This document shows, piece after piece, positions 49,867-58,697 of a stretch of DNA of 64,000 nucleotides. The DNA comes from Gemmobacter sp. (GTDB taxonomy: Bacteria > Pseudomonadota > Alphaproteobacteria > Rhodobacterales > Rhodobacteraceae), in contig NZ_JAUCBS010000001.1 in the NCBI RefSeq assembly GCF_034676705.1, forward strand, positions 1 through 64,000, in the 5' to 3' direction. The notes beneath the pieces were generated by a model. That model was not told the origin of the DNA, searched no databases, and was given only the letters and a program-made list of their open reading frames with translations. Every line of letters begins with the position of its first letter. Within the stretch, counting starts at the first letter, position 1. Both the position numbers and the translations under genes were made by a program.

Positions 49867-52236
49867 ATGGTGACACTGCGGCAGGTGCAGTGGATCGCCG
49901 CCGGCGAGGCGGGGTTCCTGACCGGCATCGGCGATCTGGTGCTGGTGGGCGAGGGGGCGCAGGCCCGGCTTTACGCCGTGTCGCGCCATGCGGCGACAAC
50001 CGGCGGGCTGACCGCCCTGGCCATCGGGGCCGGCGGCCAGGCCGAGGTGCTGAACGCCCTGGCCCTGCCCCGGGCCGCGCAGGTCCATGGCCCGGCCGGG
50101 ATCGCGCTGGTCGGCGACTGGCCGGCCGGCCAGGGCCTGCTGCTGGTGGCGGGCGCGGTGGTGGCGGCCGGGGCGGGGGCGGTGCTGCTGGGGGATGGCC
50201 AGCTGGACCGGCGGCTGACCACGGTGGAGGGTGCCCCGGCCGATCTGGTGGCGGTGGCCAGCGCGGGGGGCCAGGTCTTTGGTCTGGCGCAGGACGGCGG
50301 GCCGCAGGCCTGGACGGTGCAGGGCACGGGGCTGGCGGCGGCCCCGGCCGGAACGGGCCCTGCCGCCAACCTGCTGGCCGCCGCCGGCACGGGAACCGGG
50401 GCGCTCTTGGTGGCGGCCTCGACCGCCGGCCACCGGCTGGACAGCTACACCGCCGGGCCCGGCGCCGCGCCGGTGCTGGTGCAGTCGCTGGGCATCGAGA
50501 CCGGGCTGGGCATCGGCGCCCCCGCCGCGCTGGAGATCGTCAGCCTGGCCGGGCGGCTGGTGGTGCTGGTGGCAGGGACGGCCAGTTCCAGCCTGAGCGT
50601 GCTGGATCTGTCGGCAACGGGCCGCATGACGCCGCTGTTCCATGCGATGGACACGCTGCACAGCCGCTTCGAGGGCGCGGCGGCGCTGGCCTCGGTCGCG
50701 GTGGCGGGCCGGGTCTATGTGGCGGCGGGCGGCGGGGATGACGGGATCAGCCTGTTCCTGCTGCTGCCCTCGGGGCGGCTGGTGCATCTGGCGGCGCTGG
50801 CCTGGCAGGGGGACGCGCCCGGCAATGTCACCGCGCTGGCGATGCAGGCCGTGACAGCGGCCGATGGCACGGTGCGGCTGGACATCTTTGCCGGCGGCGA
50901 AAGCCCGGGGTTGGCGCGGATCGCGGCCCATGCCGGCGCGCTGGCCCCGCCGCAGCAGGCGGGGGCGCTGGCCGCCACCCTGACCGGGGGGGCGGGGGCC
51001 GACCTGCTGCTGGGGGGCAGCGGCGCGGTCACGCTGGCAGGCGGGGCCGGCGATGACATCCTGATCGGCGGCACCGGGCCTGCGGTGATGACCGGGGGGG
51101 ACGGGGCCGACCTGTTCGTGCCGGCCCAGAACGGCCAGACCACCCGGATCACCGATTTCGCCCCGGGTGCCGACCGCATCGACCTGTCGGGCTTTGCCAT
51201 GCTGCGCGATTTCGCCGCCATCGGCTTTGCCCGGACCGCGACCGGGGCACGGCTGAGCTGGCAGGGCACCACGGTCGAGGTGATTTCGGCGGATGGCCGG
51301 CCGCTGACGCTGGCGGATTTCGGCCCCGACCCGCTGGGCGGTGCCGCCGCCCTGCCGCTGCCCGGCCCCGAACCCGGCGCGCAGCGGCATGGCACGGCCG
51401 ATCGCAACCGCCTGACCGGCGGCGAGGGCGGCGATACGCTGTGGGGCTGGGGCGGCAACGATACGCTGACCGGCCTTGGCGGCGACGACCTGCTGATCGG
51501 CGGCGAAGGCGACGATCTGCTGCGCCCCGGCCCCGGGCAGGATACCATCTGGGCCGGGCCCGGCGATGACCGGATCGAACTGGAAACCGGCCCCAACGAG
51601 GTCTGGGCCGGGCCCGGCCGCGACACGCTGATCGGCGGCACCGGCGACGATATCCTGGGTGGCGGGGCGGATGACGACCTGATCGACGCGCGGGCCGGGG
51701 GCCGGAACCAGCTCTGGGGCGCCGCCGGCAACGATACGCTCTGGTCCGGCGGCAATGGCGACATGGCCGGCGGTGGTAGTGGCGACGATATCGTGAACGG
51801 CGGGGCCGGCGGCGACCAGCTGTATGGCGGCCTTGGCAACGACACGGTTCACGGCAATGCCGGGGCGGATGTGATCTATCTGGGCGCCGGCAACGACCAG
51901 GGCCATGGCGGCGCCGGCGATGACACGATCCTTGCCGGCCCCGGCTTTGACCGGCTGTGGGGCGGCGACGGGGCGGACCAGTTCGAATTCTGGCGCGCGG
52001 CCGGCTGGACCCGGGTCGAGGATTTCGACGGGGCCGAGGGCGACGTGATCGCGCTTGGCCGCGGCCTGTGGACCGGCAGCCATGGCGCGCTGACCGCCCA
52101 GCAGGTGGTCAACCTGTTCGGCAGCCTCAACGCCAGCGGCGATGCCGTGCTGAATTTCGCCGCCGCCGGCACCACGGTGGTGATCGTCGGCGCCGGCACG
52201 CTGGCGGGGCTGGCTGACGATCTGGTGATCCTCTAG
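49867..52236 (+). CDS. RTX protein with propeller-like N terminus and two RTX tails
   Basis: 789 residues. About 1-370 consist of repeated beta-rich units (ALVGDWPAGQGLLLVAGAVV, VAVASAGGQVFGLAQDGGPQAWTV, GRVYVAAGGGDDGISLFLLLPSG) resembling a beta-propeller. A first RTX block (about 375-420) is closed by its own terminal domain, ITDFAPGADRIDLSGFAML...VEVISADGRPLTLADFG (about 425-480). A second RTX block and the window's shared C-terminal cassette (about 515-789, ending DDLVIL) follow. The cassette therefore looks added to an RTX protein that was already complete. ATG 49867 is chosen at MVTLRQVQW; an upstream in-frame ATG at 49738 is possible. It is the only rightward member of the right-hand RTX group. 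Confidence 0.8.
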   Translation: MVTLRQVQWIAAGEAGFLTGIGDLVLVGEGAQARLYAVSRHAATTGGLTALAIGAGGQAEVLNALALPRAAQVHGPAGIALVGDWPAGQGLLLVAGAVVAAGAGAVLLGDGQLDRRLTTVEGAPADLVAVASAGGQVFGLAQDGGPQAWTVQGTGLAAAPAGTGPAANLLAAAGTGTGALLVAASTAGHRLDSYTAGPGAAPVLVQSLGIETGLGIGAPAALEIVSLAGRLVVLVAGTASSSLSVLDLSATGRMTPLFHAMDTLHSRFEGAAALASVAVAGRVYVAAGGGDDGISLFLLLPSGRLVHLAALAWQGDAPGNVTALAMQAVTAADGTVRLDIFAGGESPGLARIAAHAGALAPPQQAGALAATLTGGAGADLLLGGSGAVTLAGGAGDDILIGGTGPAVMTGGDGADLFVPAQNGQTTRITDFAPGADRIDLSGFAMLRDFAAIGFARTATGARLSWQGTTVEVISADGRPLTLADFGPDPLGGAAALPLPGPEPGAQRHGTADRNRLTGGEGGDTLWGWGGNDTLTGLGGDDLLIGGEGDDLLRPGPGQDTIWAGPGDDRIELETGPNEVWAGPGRDTLIGGTGDDILGGGADDDLIDARAGGRNQLWGAAGNDTLWSGGNGDMAGGGSGDDIVNGGAGGDQLYGGLGNDTVHGNAGADVIYLGAGNDQGHGGAGDDTILAGPGFDRLWGGDGADQFEFWRAAGWTRVEDFDGAEGDVIALGRGLWTGSHGALTAQQVVNLFGSLNASGDAVLNFAAAGTTVVIVGAGTLAGLADDLVIL

Positions 52237-52243
52237 GGCAGCC

Positions 52244-52275
52244 GGGCCGGCGACCGCTGCATGTGGTCCCGGCCC
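52244..52275. terminator. hairpin between convergent RTX and sulfotransferase genes
   Basis: Arms GGGCCGG-C-GACC and GGTC-CCGGCCC pair over 11 bases with one bulged C and a nine-base loop. The hairpin starts eight bases after the RTX stop. No T run follows on either strand. Confidence 0.45.
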
Positions 52276-52300
52276 CGTCTCAGGCCACCGGAACCAGCGT

Positions 52301-53308
52301 TCAGTCCGCGCGTCCGGGGCCGTTCTTTTCCAGCAGGTTCATCCGCCGTTCCAGTTGCCGGATGCGTTGTGCCTGATCCAGCGAGATTTCCAGCAGCGCA
52401 TCGAACAGCCTGTCGCGCAGCACCGACATTTCGGGGGCCGGGGGCGGTGTCTTGCCGGCATCGCGCGGATCAAAGCCGAAGGCGGTAGCAAAACGTTCGA
52501 ACAGCTGCGCCTGTTCCCCGATGATCGCGGAGGTTTCGGAATAGTCGAAACAGCGCTCGACCATGTCTTCCAGCCGGGGCACGCCGTCCAGCCCCGGCAG
52601 CACCGCCCGGTCGAAGGCCTGCGGCAGGACATGTTTCGGAAAGCGGCTGTTGAACAGCGCGCGCAGCACGATCTCGGCATCCTCGCCACGCTCCAGCACC
52701 CGGGTGCCCGGCGGGTCCAGCGCAAGGCCTGCGGCCTGCGCGAAATCGGCCACGATGTCGCCGGCCTTGTCATAGGCGCGCACATCCAGGATGTCGCCCA
52801 TCAGCCGGTGCCATTCCAGCAGGCCCGAATACCACCGCACCAGCTTGCGCGCCTTGGTGGCATAGGGCTGCACCGGGCCGGGATCCACCTTGTCGCGCAC
52901 CCCCCACTGCACATAGGCCGAGGGCAGCCAGGCGGCCGGATGGCGGGCATAGCCGATGGCCCGGATCGCGACCCCGCCTTCGCGCAACCGGGTGATCATC
53001 GGCTGCATGGCCCGGGCATTGCCGGAAAACGCCTCGTTCGACAGCACGAAACTGTCCACCCCGCCGGCAGCGGCGCGGCCGCGCAGCACCTCGATCAGGG
53101 TATCGGTCGCGCGCAGCATCTCGTCGGGCGGCAGGTCGAAGAACTGGCCCTGGTTCTGCACGCCGCGGAACCGCGGGTCGAGCATGTCGAACCACATGCC
53201 CAGATATTCGGTGCCCTGGGCCATCAGCCGTTCGGCATTGGCGCGCAGCGCATGCTGGATCGCGCTGGATCCGGTCTTGCCCATGCCGATGTGCAGGATC
53301 AGTTTCAT
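52301..53308 (-). CDS. sulfotransferase-like protein
   Basis: 335 residues starting MKLILHIGMGKTGSSAIQHALR, a PAPS-binding loop of the bacterial sulfotransferase type, followed by a conserved DSFVLSNEAFSG and GYARHPAAWLPSAYVQW, where R-H-P aligns with the R-D-P of the frameshifted gene at 38368. The C-terminal third contains RIRQLERRMNLLEKNG, a short coiled-coil-like tail. The start overlaps the preceding gene by four bases. It is the last gene of the six-gene leftward operon. Predicted to sulfate the surface polymer using PAPS. Confidence 0.78.
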   Translation of the reverse strand: MKLILHIGMGKTGSSAIQHALRANAERLMAQGTEYLGMWFDMLDPRFRGVQNQGQFFDLPPDEMLRATDTLIEVLRGRAAAGGVDSFVLSNEAFSGNARAMQPMITRLREGGVAIRAIGYARHPAAWLPSAYVQWGVRDKVDPGPVQPYATKARKLVRWYSGLLEWHRLMGDILDVRAYDKAGDIVADFAQAAGLALDPPGTRVLERGEDAEIVLRALFNSRFPKHVLPQAFDRAVLPGLDGVPRLEDMVERCFDYSETSAIIGEQAQLFERFATAFGFDPRDAGKTPPPAPEMSVLRDRLFDALLEISLDQAQRIRQLERRMNLLEKNGPGRAD

Positions 53309-54111
53309 GTTGGTCTACTTTCGCTGGTCATGGCCGCGGCCCGAGCCCGGATCTCTGCGATCATGGCCATGTCCTCGGCATAGGCGGTCGCGACATGGGC
53401 GCGCGCGGCCTCTGACAGACCGGGCCCTGCGGCCTTGCGGTTTGCCGAGGCGTTGGCGGGATTGAGTTCGGCAGCCTCGCGCAGCACATAGCCGCCCGAC
53501 CCGAAGATGCTGCCCAGAAGGCGCGCGGCATCGGCGGCAAAGGTTTCGACAAAGCCGATCTGCAACCGTGGCACCGCATCATAAAGGATCTGCCTGCGCT
53601 GCAACCGCCAGTGTTCGTCCAGATCGCGCAGGCGGGGATCGGCCGCCACGCCTGCGGCGAAGCGGTCCAGTGTCAGGAAATCCGACAGCGGAACCTCCGG
53701 CCCCAGGCCCAGATGCGCCCGCACCTTCCGCGTGAAATTGGTTTCCCGCATCAGCTTCTTGCGAAAGGCCGACAGGAACCGGCTTTCGGGGCTGCGCACA
53801 AAGGCAAAGACCGGCACGGCAGGATCGTCCAGCATGTCCAGCAGCCGGTCATGGCCGATCTCCTGCGGGGTTTTCAGCAGATTGGCGGCGCGCCTGTGGA
53901 TGTCGCCGGCCGCCTCGATGCGGAAATCCTTTTGCCCGGTGGCGCGGGCCACGGACAGGTTGAGCGACATCTTCAGCGTCGAACAGGCGCAGATCGGGTT
54001 CGACAGGAACACGAAGCCGGGATCCGTCCAGACGTGGACGGTATAGTTGAGCGCGTGCTCGCCGCCCACAAGGGCGGCCATCCGGGCCAGGCGCGGCGGC
54101 AGGTCGCTCAT
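53305..54111 (-). CDS. sulfotransferase family 2 (carbohydrate) protein
   Basis: 268 residues. VFLSNPICACSTLKMSLN near residue 40 matches the PAPS-binding KxxCSTxK-like loop of the carbohydrate sulfotransferase family (Sulfotransfer_2). VFAFVRSPESRFLSAFRKK supplies the RxPxxRxxS 3'-phosphate motif. QIGFVETFAADAARLLG follows. It overlaps its neighbours on both sides by four bases (ATGA). Together with the other sulfotransferases and cysDNC, it supports sulfation of the polysaccharide. Confidence 0.83.
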   Translation of the reverse strand: MSDLPPRLARMAALVGGEHALNYTVHVWTDPGFVFLSNPICACSTLKMSLNLSVARATGQKDFRIEAAGDIHRRAANLLKTPQEIGHDRLLDMLDDPAVPVFAFVRSPESRFLSAFRKKLMRETNFTRKVRAHLGLGPEVPLSDFLTLDRFAAGVAADPRLRDLDEHWRLQRRQILYDAVPRLQIGFVETFAADAARLLGSIFGSGGYVLREAAELNPANASANRKAAGPGLSEAARAHVATAYAEDMAMIAEIRARAAAMTSESRPT

Positions 54112-56813
54112 GCGGGAACCCCGGATGACGTGGCGGGCCTGCTGCCCTTGTGCTGGTCCTGCCCGCCCGGGCTTTCCGGTTGCAGGGCCGGCGGGGTGGC
54201 CGGCCGCATCAGCCGGTCATGCAGGGCGCGGGTGGCGGCCACCCAGTCGTGGCCTTGCATGCCCTGATAGGCGGCCCCGGACAGCCGGCGCAATTCGGCC
54301 CGGTCGGCGCCCAGGCGCCGGATGGCGGCCAGGCAGCCTTCGACGGCGCTGTCGAGCGGCAGCAGGATGCCGTTCACCCCGTCCTGCACCGCCTCGTTGA
54401 CCGCGCCCACGTCGGTGGCGATGGCCACGACACCGGCGCGCTGCGCCTCGAGGATGGTCAGCGGCAGGCCTTCGAACTCGGACAGGAGCACGAGGACATC
54501 GGCCCAGGCAAAGGCCTCGGCCAGTTCCTCGGGGGTGGTCAGCGGCGGTTCCAGCATGCGCGCCAGGTCGCGGTCCAGCGCCATGCCGCGGTCGTTCAGG
54601 ATGGCCTTGCCGATCACCCGCCATTCCACTTCCAGCCCGCGCGCCCGGCTGGCCCGCATCACCGAGGTCAGCCGGTGCAGGCCCTTTTGCGCGTCCAGCC
54701 GGCCCAGATACATCACCCGCAGCGGCTGGTCGTCGGGGCGGGCCAGGCGGGCGGCCTGGGCGGCCGCCAGTTCGGCCGGATCGGCCGGAAAGCTGGGCGC
54801 GTTCGGCACCGGCACCACCTTGTCGGCGGGCACGCCCATGGCATGGCACCAGTCGCCCAGCCGGTTGGAACAGGGCGCGAAGATGTCGAAGGCATGTTCA
54901 TAGGCCAGAGACAGATAGGTGTTGCCCACCGGCCGGCGCACCGGCGACAGATCCGACAGGTGCAGCGAGGTCACGGTCTTGACGCCGAAGCGACGCAGCT
55001 GCCCCATGGCGCCGGAAATCGCCGCGCCATGCAGGTTGACCACCGCATCCAGCCAGTACATCAGCCCCAGCGCCAGGTTGTGGTCGCCCCCGGTGGCCCA
55101 GCCCGGGATCTCGGTGCCCAGATAGCTGCGGCTGCCGCCGCCCCAGACGCGGAATTCGTCATCGGCCAGGAAGCTGATGCTGTCGAACGTGTCGCGCCAT
55201 TCCGGGGTCAGCACCGCATCGCGTGCGCCCACCACGATCAGATGCGGCACCCAGCCCTGGGCGCGCAGGCCCTGGGCCATGTTCAGCCCCACCTTTTCCA
55301 CCCCGCCGAATTCCACGATCGGCAGCACGAAGCCGATATGCCGCCGCCCGTCGGAAATGCGCGGGAAACCCGGCATGCCGCCGAAGCTGCGCCGCAGGAT
55401 GCCATGCGGCCCCTGGCGCCAGGAAATGTCGGGCACGCGCCAGTCCCAGGCGGCCAGCCCTGCGGCGCGATAGGTCGAGGCGCGCAGCCGGTGGATCAGC
55501 GACAGGAATTCGAAGCCCGACAGCGGGACCGGGCGGTCGGCCGGCGCCTCGGCCGGATCCAGCCATTCCAGCGCCGGATGGCCTTGCGGCAGGGTCAGTT
55601 CCAGCGCCGAGACCGGCACCTGGCAGCCGGCCGCAGTCAGGGTGTTGATCCAGTCGGTGCTGCCATCGCGCATCACGTCATGCAGCAGGGCCGGCGCGAT
55701 CATCAGCCCGACGGCCCGGGTCTGCCGGCCGGCGGCCGGGGTATGTTCGCCAATGGTGATGCGGTCCTTTTCCTGGTCCTGCACCGTCAGCACCGACACG
55801 CTGTTGCCCTGGACCATGCATTCCAGCTTCCACAGCACCCAGTGCAGGCAGCGGGCGCGGCGCAGCCCTTCCAGCACCGCTTCGGACATCACCGCCAGGA
55901 AAGGGGGCAGCTGGTAGCGCGTGGGGGCCATGCGCGATTGCCAGTAGAGCCGGTCGTAATCGGCAAAGCTCATGCGGCGCGGTTCGGCGGCCGGGTCGGT
56001 GGTCAGCAGGAATTCGCCCTTGTCGGCCAGCCAGATCGCATAGCGCGGCGCCTCGGCCTGTTCCAGCGCGGCCTGGGCCTTGGGCTGGAACAGCGCCTTG
56101 TGCTTGATCTGCATCGTGCCGCGGATGCCGGCGGCATCGCGTTCGCTGTCCGCCAGCATGGATTCGGGCCGCTTGCGGTAGAGGAACCCGAAATTCTCGA
56201 TGTTGCGGCCGCGAAAGCCCGCGGCGGCGGCCGACAGGAAGAAATCCCAGTCCTCGAACCCCAGCTTGAACGAGGCGTCGAAGAACACCCCCGCCTCGAA
56301 CACCGCGCGGCGGATCAGGCTGCCGGCCTCGCAGATGTTCATCGCGCTGTGGATCAGCAGCGAATAGTCGCCGCCGTAATCCCCGGCAAAGGGCATGCCG
56401 AACATGTCGATGTTGGGATAGACCCAGCCGGTGTCCGGTTCGGCGTCCAGCACCGCCATGGCCCGCGCCATGGCATCGGGGCGCAGGCGGTTGTCGGCAT
56501 CCAGCAGATAGATCCCCTCGACCGAGGGCAGATGGTCCAGCACATGCCGGATGCCGTGGTTGCGCGCATCCGACAGCCCGCCGTTGGGCTTGCGCAGATA
56601 GGTCACCCGGTCGGGCATCAGGCGGGCATATTCCAGGCAGACGTCCTCGGTCTCCTGGTGGGGGCAGCCGTCGTTGACCAGCACCAGCCGGATGCCAAAG
56701 GGCGCGCGCTGGTCCAGCACGCTTTCGATCGCTTCCGACAACAGCACCGAATGGCGGAAGATCGGCACCACCACCGCCAGGCGCGGGGCGGCCTGCACCG
56801 CGTCAGCGCCCAT
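54108..56813 (-). CDS. bifunctional glycosyltransferase, GT2 plus GT4
   Basis: 901 residues with two catalytic modules. GT2 occupies about 10-290: LAVVVPIFRHSVLLSEAIESVLDQ, LVNDGCPHQE, KPNGGLSDARNHGI, YLLDADNRLRPDAM. A linking region of about 200 residues follows. GT4 occupies about 490-880: IGFVLPIVEFGGVEKVGLNMAQGL, CSNRLGDWCHAMGVP, LRVMYLGRLDAQKGLHRL and LLSEFEGLPLTILEAQRAGV (EGLPLTILEA carries the EX7E pair). It overlaps the 474-residue unknown gene upstream by 11 bases and the sulfotransferase downstream by four. Likely adds two successive sugars. Confidence 0.87.
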   Translation of the reverse strand: MGADAVQAAPRLAVVVPIFRHSVLLSEAIESVLDQRAPFGIRLVLVNDGCPHQETEDVCLEYARLMPDRVTYLRKPNGGLSDARNHGIRHVLDHLPSVEGIYLLDADNRLRPDAMARAMAVLDAEPDTGWVYPNIDMFGMPFAGDYGGDYSLLIHSAMNICEAGSLIRRAVFEAGVFFDASFKLGFEDWDFFLSAAAAGFRGRNIENFGFLYRKRPESMLADSERDAAGIRGTMQIKHKALFQPKAQAALEQAEAPRYAIWLADKGEFLLTTDPAAEPRRMSFADYDRLYWQSRMAPTRYQLPPFLAVMSEAVLEGLRRARCLHWVLWKLECMVQGNSVSVLTVQDQEKDRITIGEHTPAAGRQTRAVGLMIAPALLHDVMRDGSTDWINTLTAAGCQVPVSALELTLPQGHPALEWLDPAEAPADRPVPLSGFEFLSLIHRLRASTYRAAGLAAWDWRVPDISWRQGPHGILRRSFGGMPGFPRISDGRRHIGFVLPIVEFGGVEKVGLNMAQGLRAQGWVPHLIVVGARDAVLTPEWRDTFDSISFLADDEFRVWGGGSRSYLGTEIPGWATGGDHNLALGLMYWLDAVVNLHGAAISGAMGQLRRFGVKTVTSLHLSDLSPVRRPVGNTYLSLAYEHAFDIFAPCSNRLGDWCHAMGVPADKVVPVPNAPSFPADPAELAAAQAARLARPDDQPLRVMYLGRLDAQKGLHRLTSVMRASRARGLEVEWRVIGKAILNDRGMALDRDLARMLEPPLTTPEELAEAFAWADVLVLLSEFEGLPLTILEAQRAGVVAIATDVGAVNEAVQDGVNGILLPLDSAVEGCLAAIRRLGADRAELRRLSGAAYQGMQGHDWVAATRALHDRLMRPATPPALQPESPGGQDQHKGSRPATSSGVPA

Positions 56814-58227
56814 TGTCGACCTCCGCCGTCAGGGTAAAGAAGCAGGCGTCGGGCGGGGTGGATTGCGCCGTCTCGCCCGGGGCAAGGCGGGTCATCAGGT
56901 AGAGGTCGTGCGGCTCTTCCAGCGGGGCGGGCAGGAACAGTTGCAGTTCGGCCCATTTGCCGGGCGGCAGCGCCAGCCAGGCGGTGCAGTGGCCGGGGGC
57001 GAAATCGGGGGCCGATCCGCCGCTGCGCGGCCGGGCCGAAACCGGCGAGACGCCAAGCGCATATTCCACCGCCGGGCCGCTGGCCTGTTCGGTCTTGACC
57101 CCGCCCGAGATCTGGGCGACGCCGCGCGCCAGCACGCCTTCCAGCCGGGCGGCGCTGCCGTCTTCGGGGCCGGGGCGCACCATCAGCCCGCCGAAATCGT
57201 CGGAATAGCCGACCCACCAGCCTTCATCGGCCCGCGCCACGGCGGCGGTCATCACCGACCGGCCCAGCAGCCAGCGGTCCACCGGATCGGCGCCATGCGC
57301 CATGTGGCTGCCCGCCTCGGATGCGACGCGCGTGCCGGGGATGTATTTCCACACCTGCACCGCCAGCAGGGGCGCCCCGGGGCGCGGCTGGAAGCGTTCG
57401 TCGGGATGGGTGACCGAGGTGACCAGGCGCAGCTGTTCATCGCCTTGCCAGCGCAGGCGCAGCTGCGGGGTCTGGGCATCGGGGCCAAGGGCGCGGTCCA
57501 GCGCCAGCCGGACCCAGCCGGGGTGCAGGTCGGCCGCCGCGATCCGCCATTCGGCGATCTGGGCGCCGCTTTCGGCCAGTTCCAGCGATACGGTCAGCAG
57601 GCCGGTTTCCGCCTCGAAGGTCTTGGGCAGGCACAGCGCCACATCGCTCAGCCCGACGCTGTCGCAGGGCAGCCGCTGTTCCAGCGTCGCGCCAGGGGCG
57701 ATCAGGCAGGCGGGGTTGTTGCGCACCGGGGTCAGTTCGCGGAACAGCCGCCGTTCCGACCGCACCGCGCCATAGAAAAAGCTTTCCAGCGCGGCAAAGG
57801 CGGCCTGGGTCTGGTCGTGGGTCAGGCGCAGTTCGGCCAGATCGCGGGTCAGCTGGCGGTTGCGTTGCAGGGCCACGCCCTGCGCGGCCACCGCGCCGCG
57901 GGCCAGGGCCGCCAGGGCGGCGGCGGGCTGGTCGGCGGCGGGCACGGCGGACAGATCGGTGGTCGCCGGGCAGGTGCCGGTGCCGAAACGCGTGGCAAAG
58001 GCCGTCTCGAACCCGGTGGCGGCCCGGGCGCCGGGCGCCGACAGCACCAGATGCGCCACCGCATCGCGCAGCGCCGCCGCCGCATCCACCGCGGTCCCGT
58101 CCGCCGCGCGGAAGGTCAGTCCGGCATCGGCGGCCACCCCCAGAACGTCGAACGGCAGGCCAAGCGTTGCCGCAGCCTTGAGGTCGCAATCCTGCACGAG
58201 GACCACCGGAGACCATATGGATTGCAT
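56803..58227 (-). CDS. conserved hypothetical protein in polysaccharide operon
   Basis: 474 residues. ATG 58227 follows AGGGA. I see no catalytic motif. The N-terminal 150 or so residues are alpha-helical with a possible coiled coil (QRNRQLTRDLAELRLTHDQTQAAFAALESFF). The C-terminal 300 are beta-rich and read like two carbohydrate-binding-type sandwiches (LTVSLELAESGAQIAEWRIAAADL..., CTAWLALPPGKWAELQLFLPAP). Proteins of this shape occur beside glycosyltransferases in Rhodobacteraceae, possibly a DUF6212-type family; that name is from memory and not firm. It overlaps the double glycosyltransferase by 11 bases. Confidence 0.6.
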   Translation of the reverse strand: MQSIWSPVVLVQDCDLKAAATLGLPFDVLGVAADAGLTFRAADGTAVDAAAALRDAVAHLVLSAPGARAATGFETAFATRFGTGTCPATTDLSAVPAADQPAAALAALARGAVAAQGVALQRNRQLTRDLAELRLTHDQTQAAFAALESFFYGAVRSERRLFRELTPVRNNPACLIAPGATLEQRLPCDSVGLSDVALCLPKTFEAETGLLTVSLELAESGAQIAEWRIAAADLHPGWVRLALDRALGPDAQTPQLRLRWQGDEQLRLVTSVTHPDERFQPRPGAPLLAVQVWKYIPGTRVASEAGSHMAHGADPVDRWLLGRSVMTAAVARADEGWWVGYSDDFGGLMVRPGPEDGSAARLEGVLARGVAQISGGVKTEQASGPAVEYALGVSPVSARPRSGGSAPDFAPGHCTAWLALPPGKWAELQLFLPAPLEEPHDLYLMTRLAPGETAQSTPPDACFFTLTAEVDNGR

Positions 58228-58374
58228 CGAAATTCCCTGTTCCAACTTCGTATCCGCCGATCCCGGGGGGCGGCGCAGAGGGCGCCATCTTAGCCATCGA
58301 CCGCCGCGCGGCAAGCCCTTCCGCGCGACGGTCCCCCGGGAATGCTGCGATGCGGCGCAGGGGCCGGCCCCGGG

Positions 58375-58686
58375 TCAGGGCGGGGGCGCCAGGCCATGGG
58401 GGGGCAGGGGCACCGGCCCGTCGGCCGGATCGGCCAGCGGGGCGGGAAACAGGGTTTCGGGCGGCGCCTCGGCCGCATGCGGCAAAAGCAGCGTCAGGTG
58501 CAGCCTGCCGCCCTGCCGGACGATGTCCGAGGCCAGCCAGGGGCAATCGACCGCCGCCCGGGGCAGCAGGGCACCGTCGGGCAGCCCGCCGAAGTCATGG
58601 GCCACCCCGCCGATCGTCAGCACGTCGCCGGCACGGTGCAGGGTCAGTTCGGCATCCGACCGGATGGGGGAAAGCGTGATATGCAT
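58375..58686 (-). CDS. small conserved hypothetical protein
   Basis: 103 residues starting MHITLSPIRSDAELTLHRAGDVLTIGGVAHDFGGLPDGALLP, then DIVRQGGRLHLTLLLPHA and a Pro-rich C terminus. ATG 58686 has GGAGAG four bases upstream; longer starts would run into the DUF2793 gene. The sequence is reminiscent of small phage-type baseplate or tail-assembly proteins placed after tail-fibre genes (a LxIDGxxFDFSxLPdG-like beginning), a resemblance that is weak. It lies 11 bases after the DUF2793 gene in the same operon. The 147 bases that follow show no further gene. Confidence 0.6.
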   Translation of the reverse strand: MHITLSPIRSDAELTLHRAGDVLTIGGVAHDFGGLPDGALLPRAAVDCPWLASDIVRQGGRLHLTLLLPHAAEAPPETLFPAPLADPADGPVPLPPHGLAPPP

Positions 58687-58697
58687 GGGTCTCTCCT

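Noticed and set aside
49714..52083. 789-codon open frame on the minus strand
   Set aside because: Mirror of the RTX gene at 49867-52236; the regular repeats arise from the RTX codons on the other strand.
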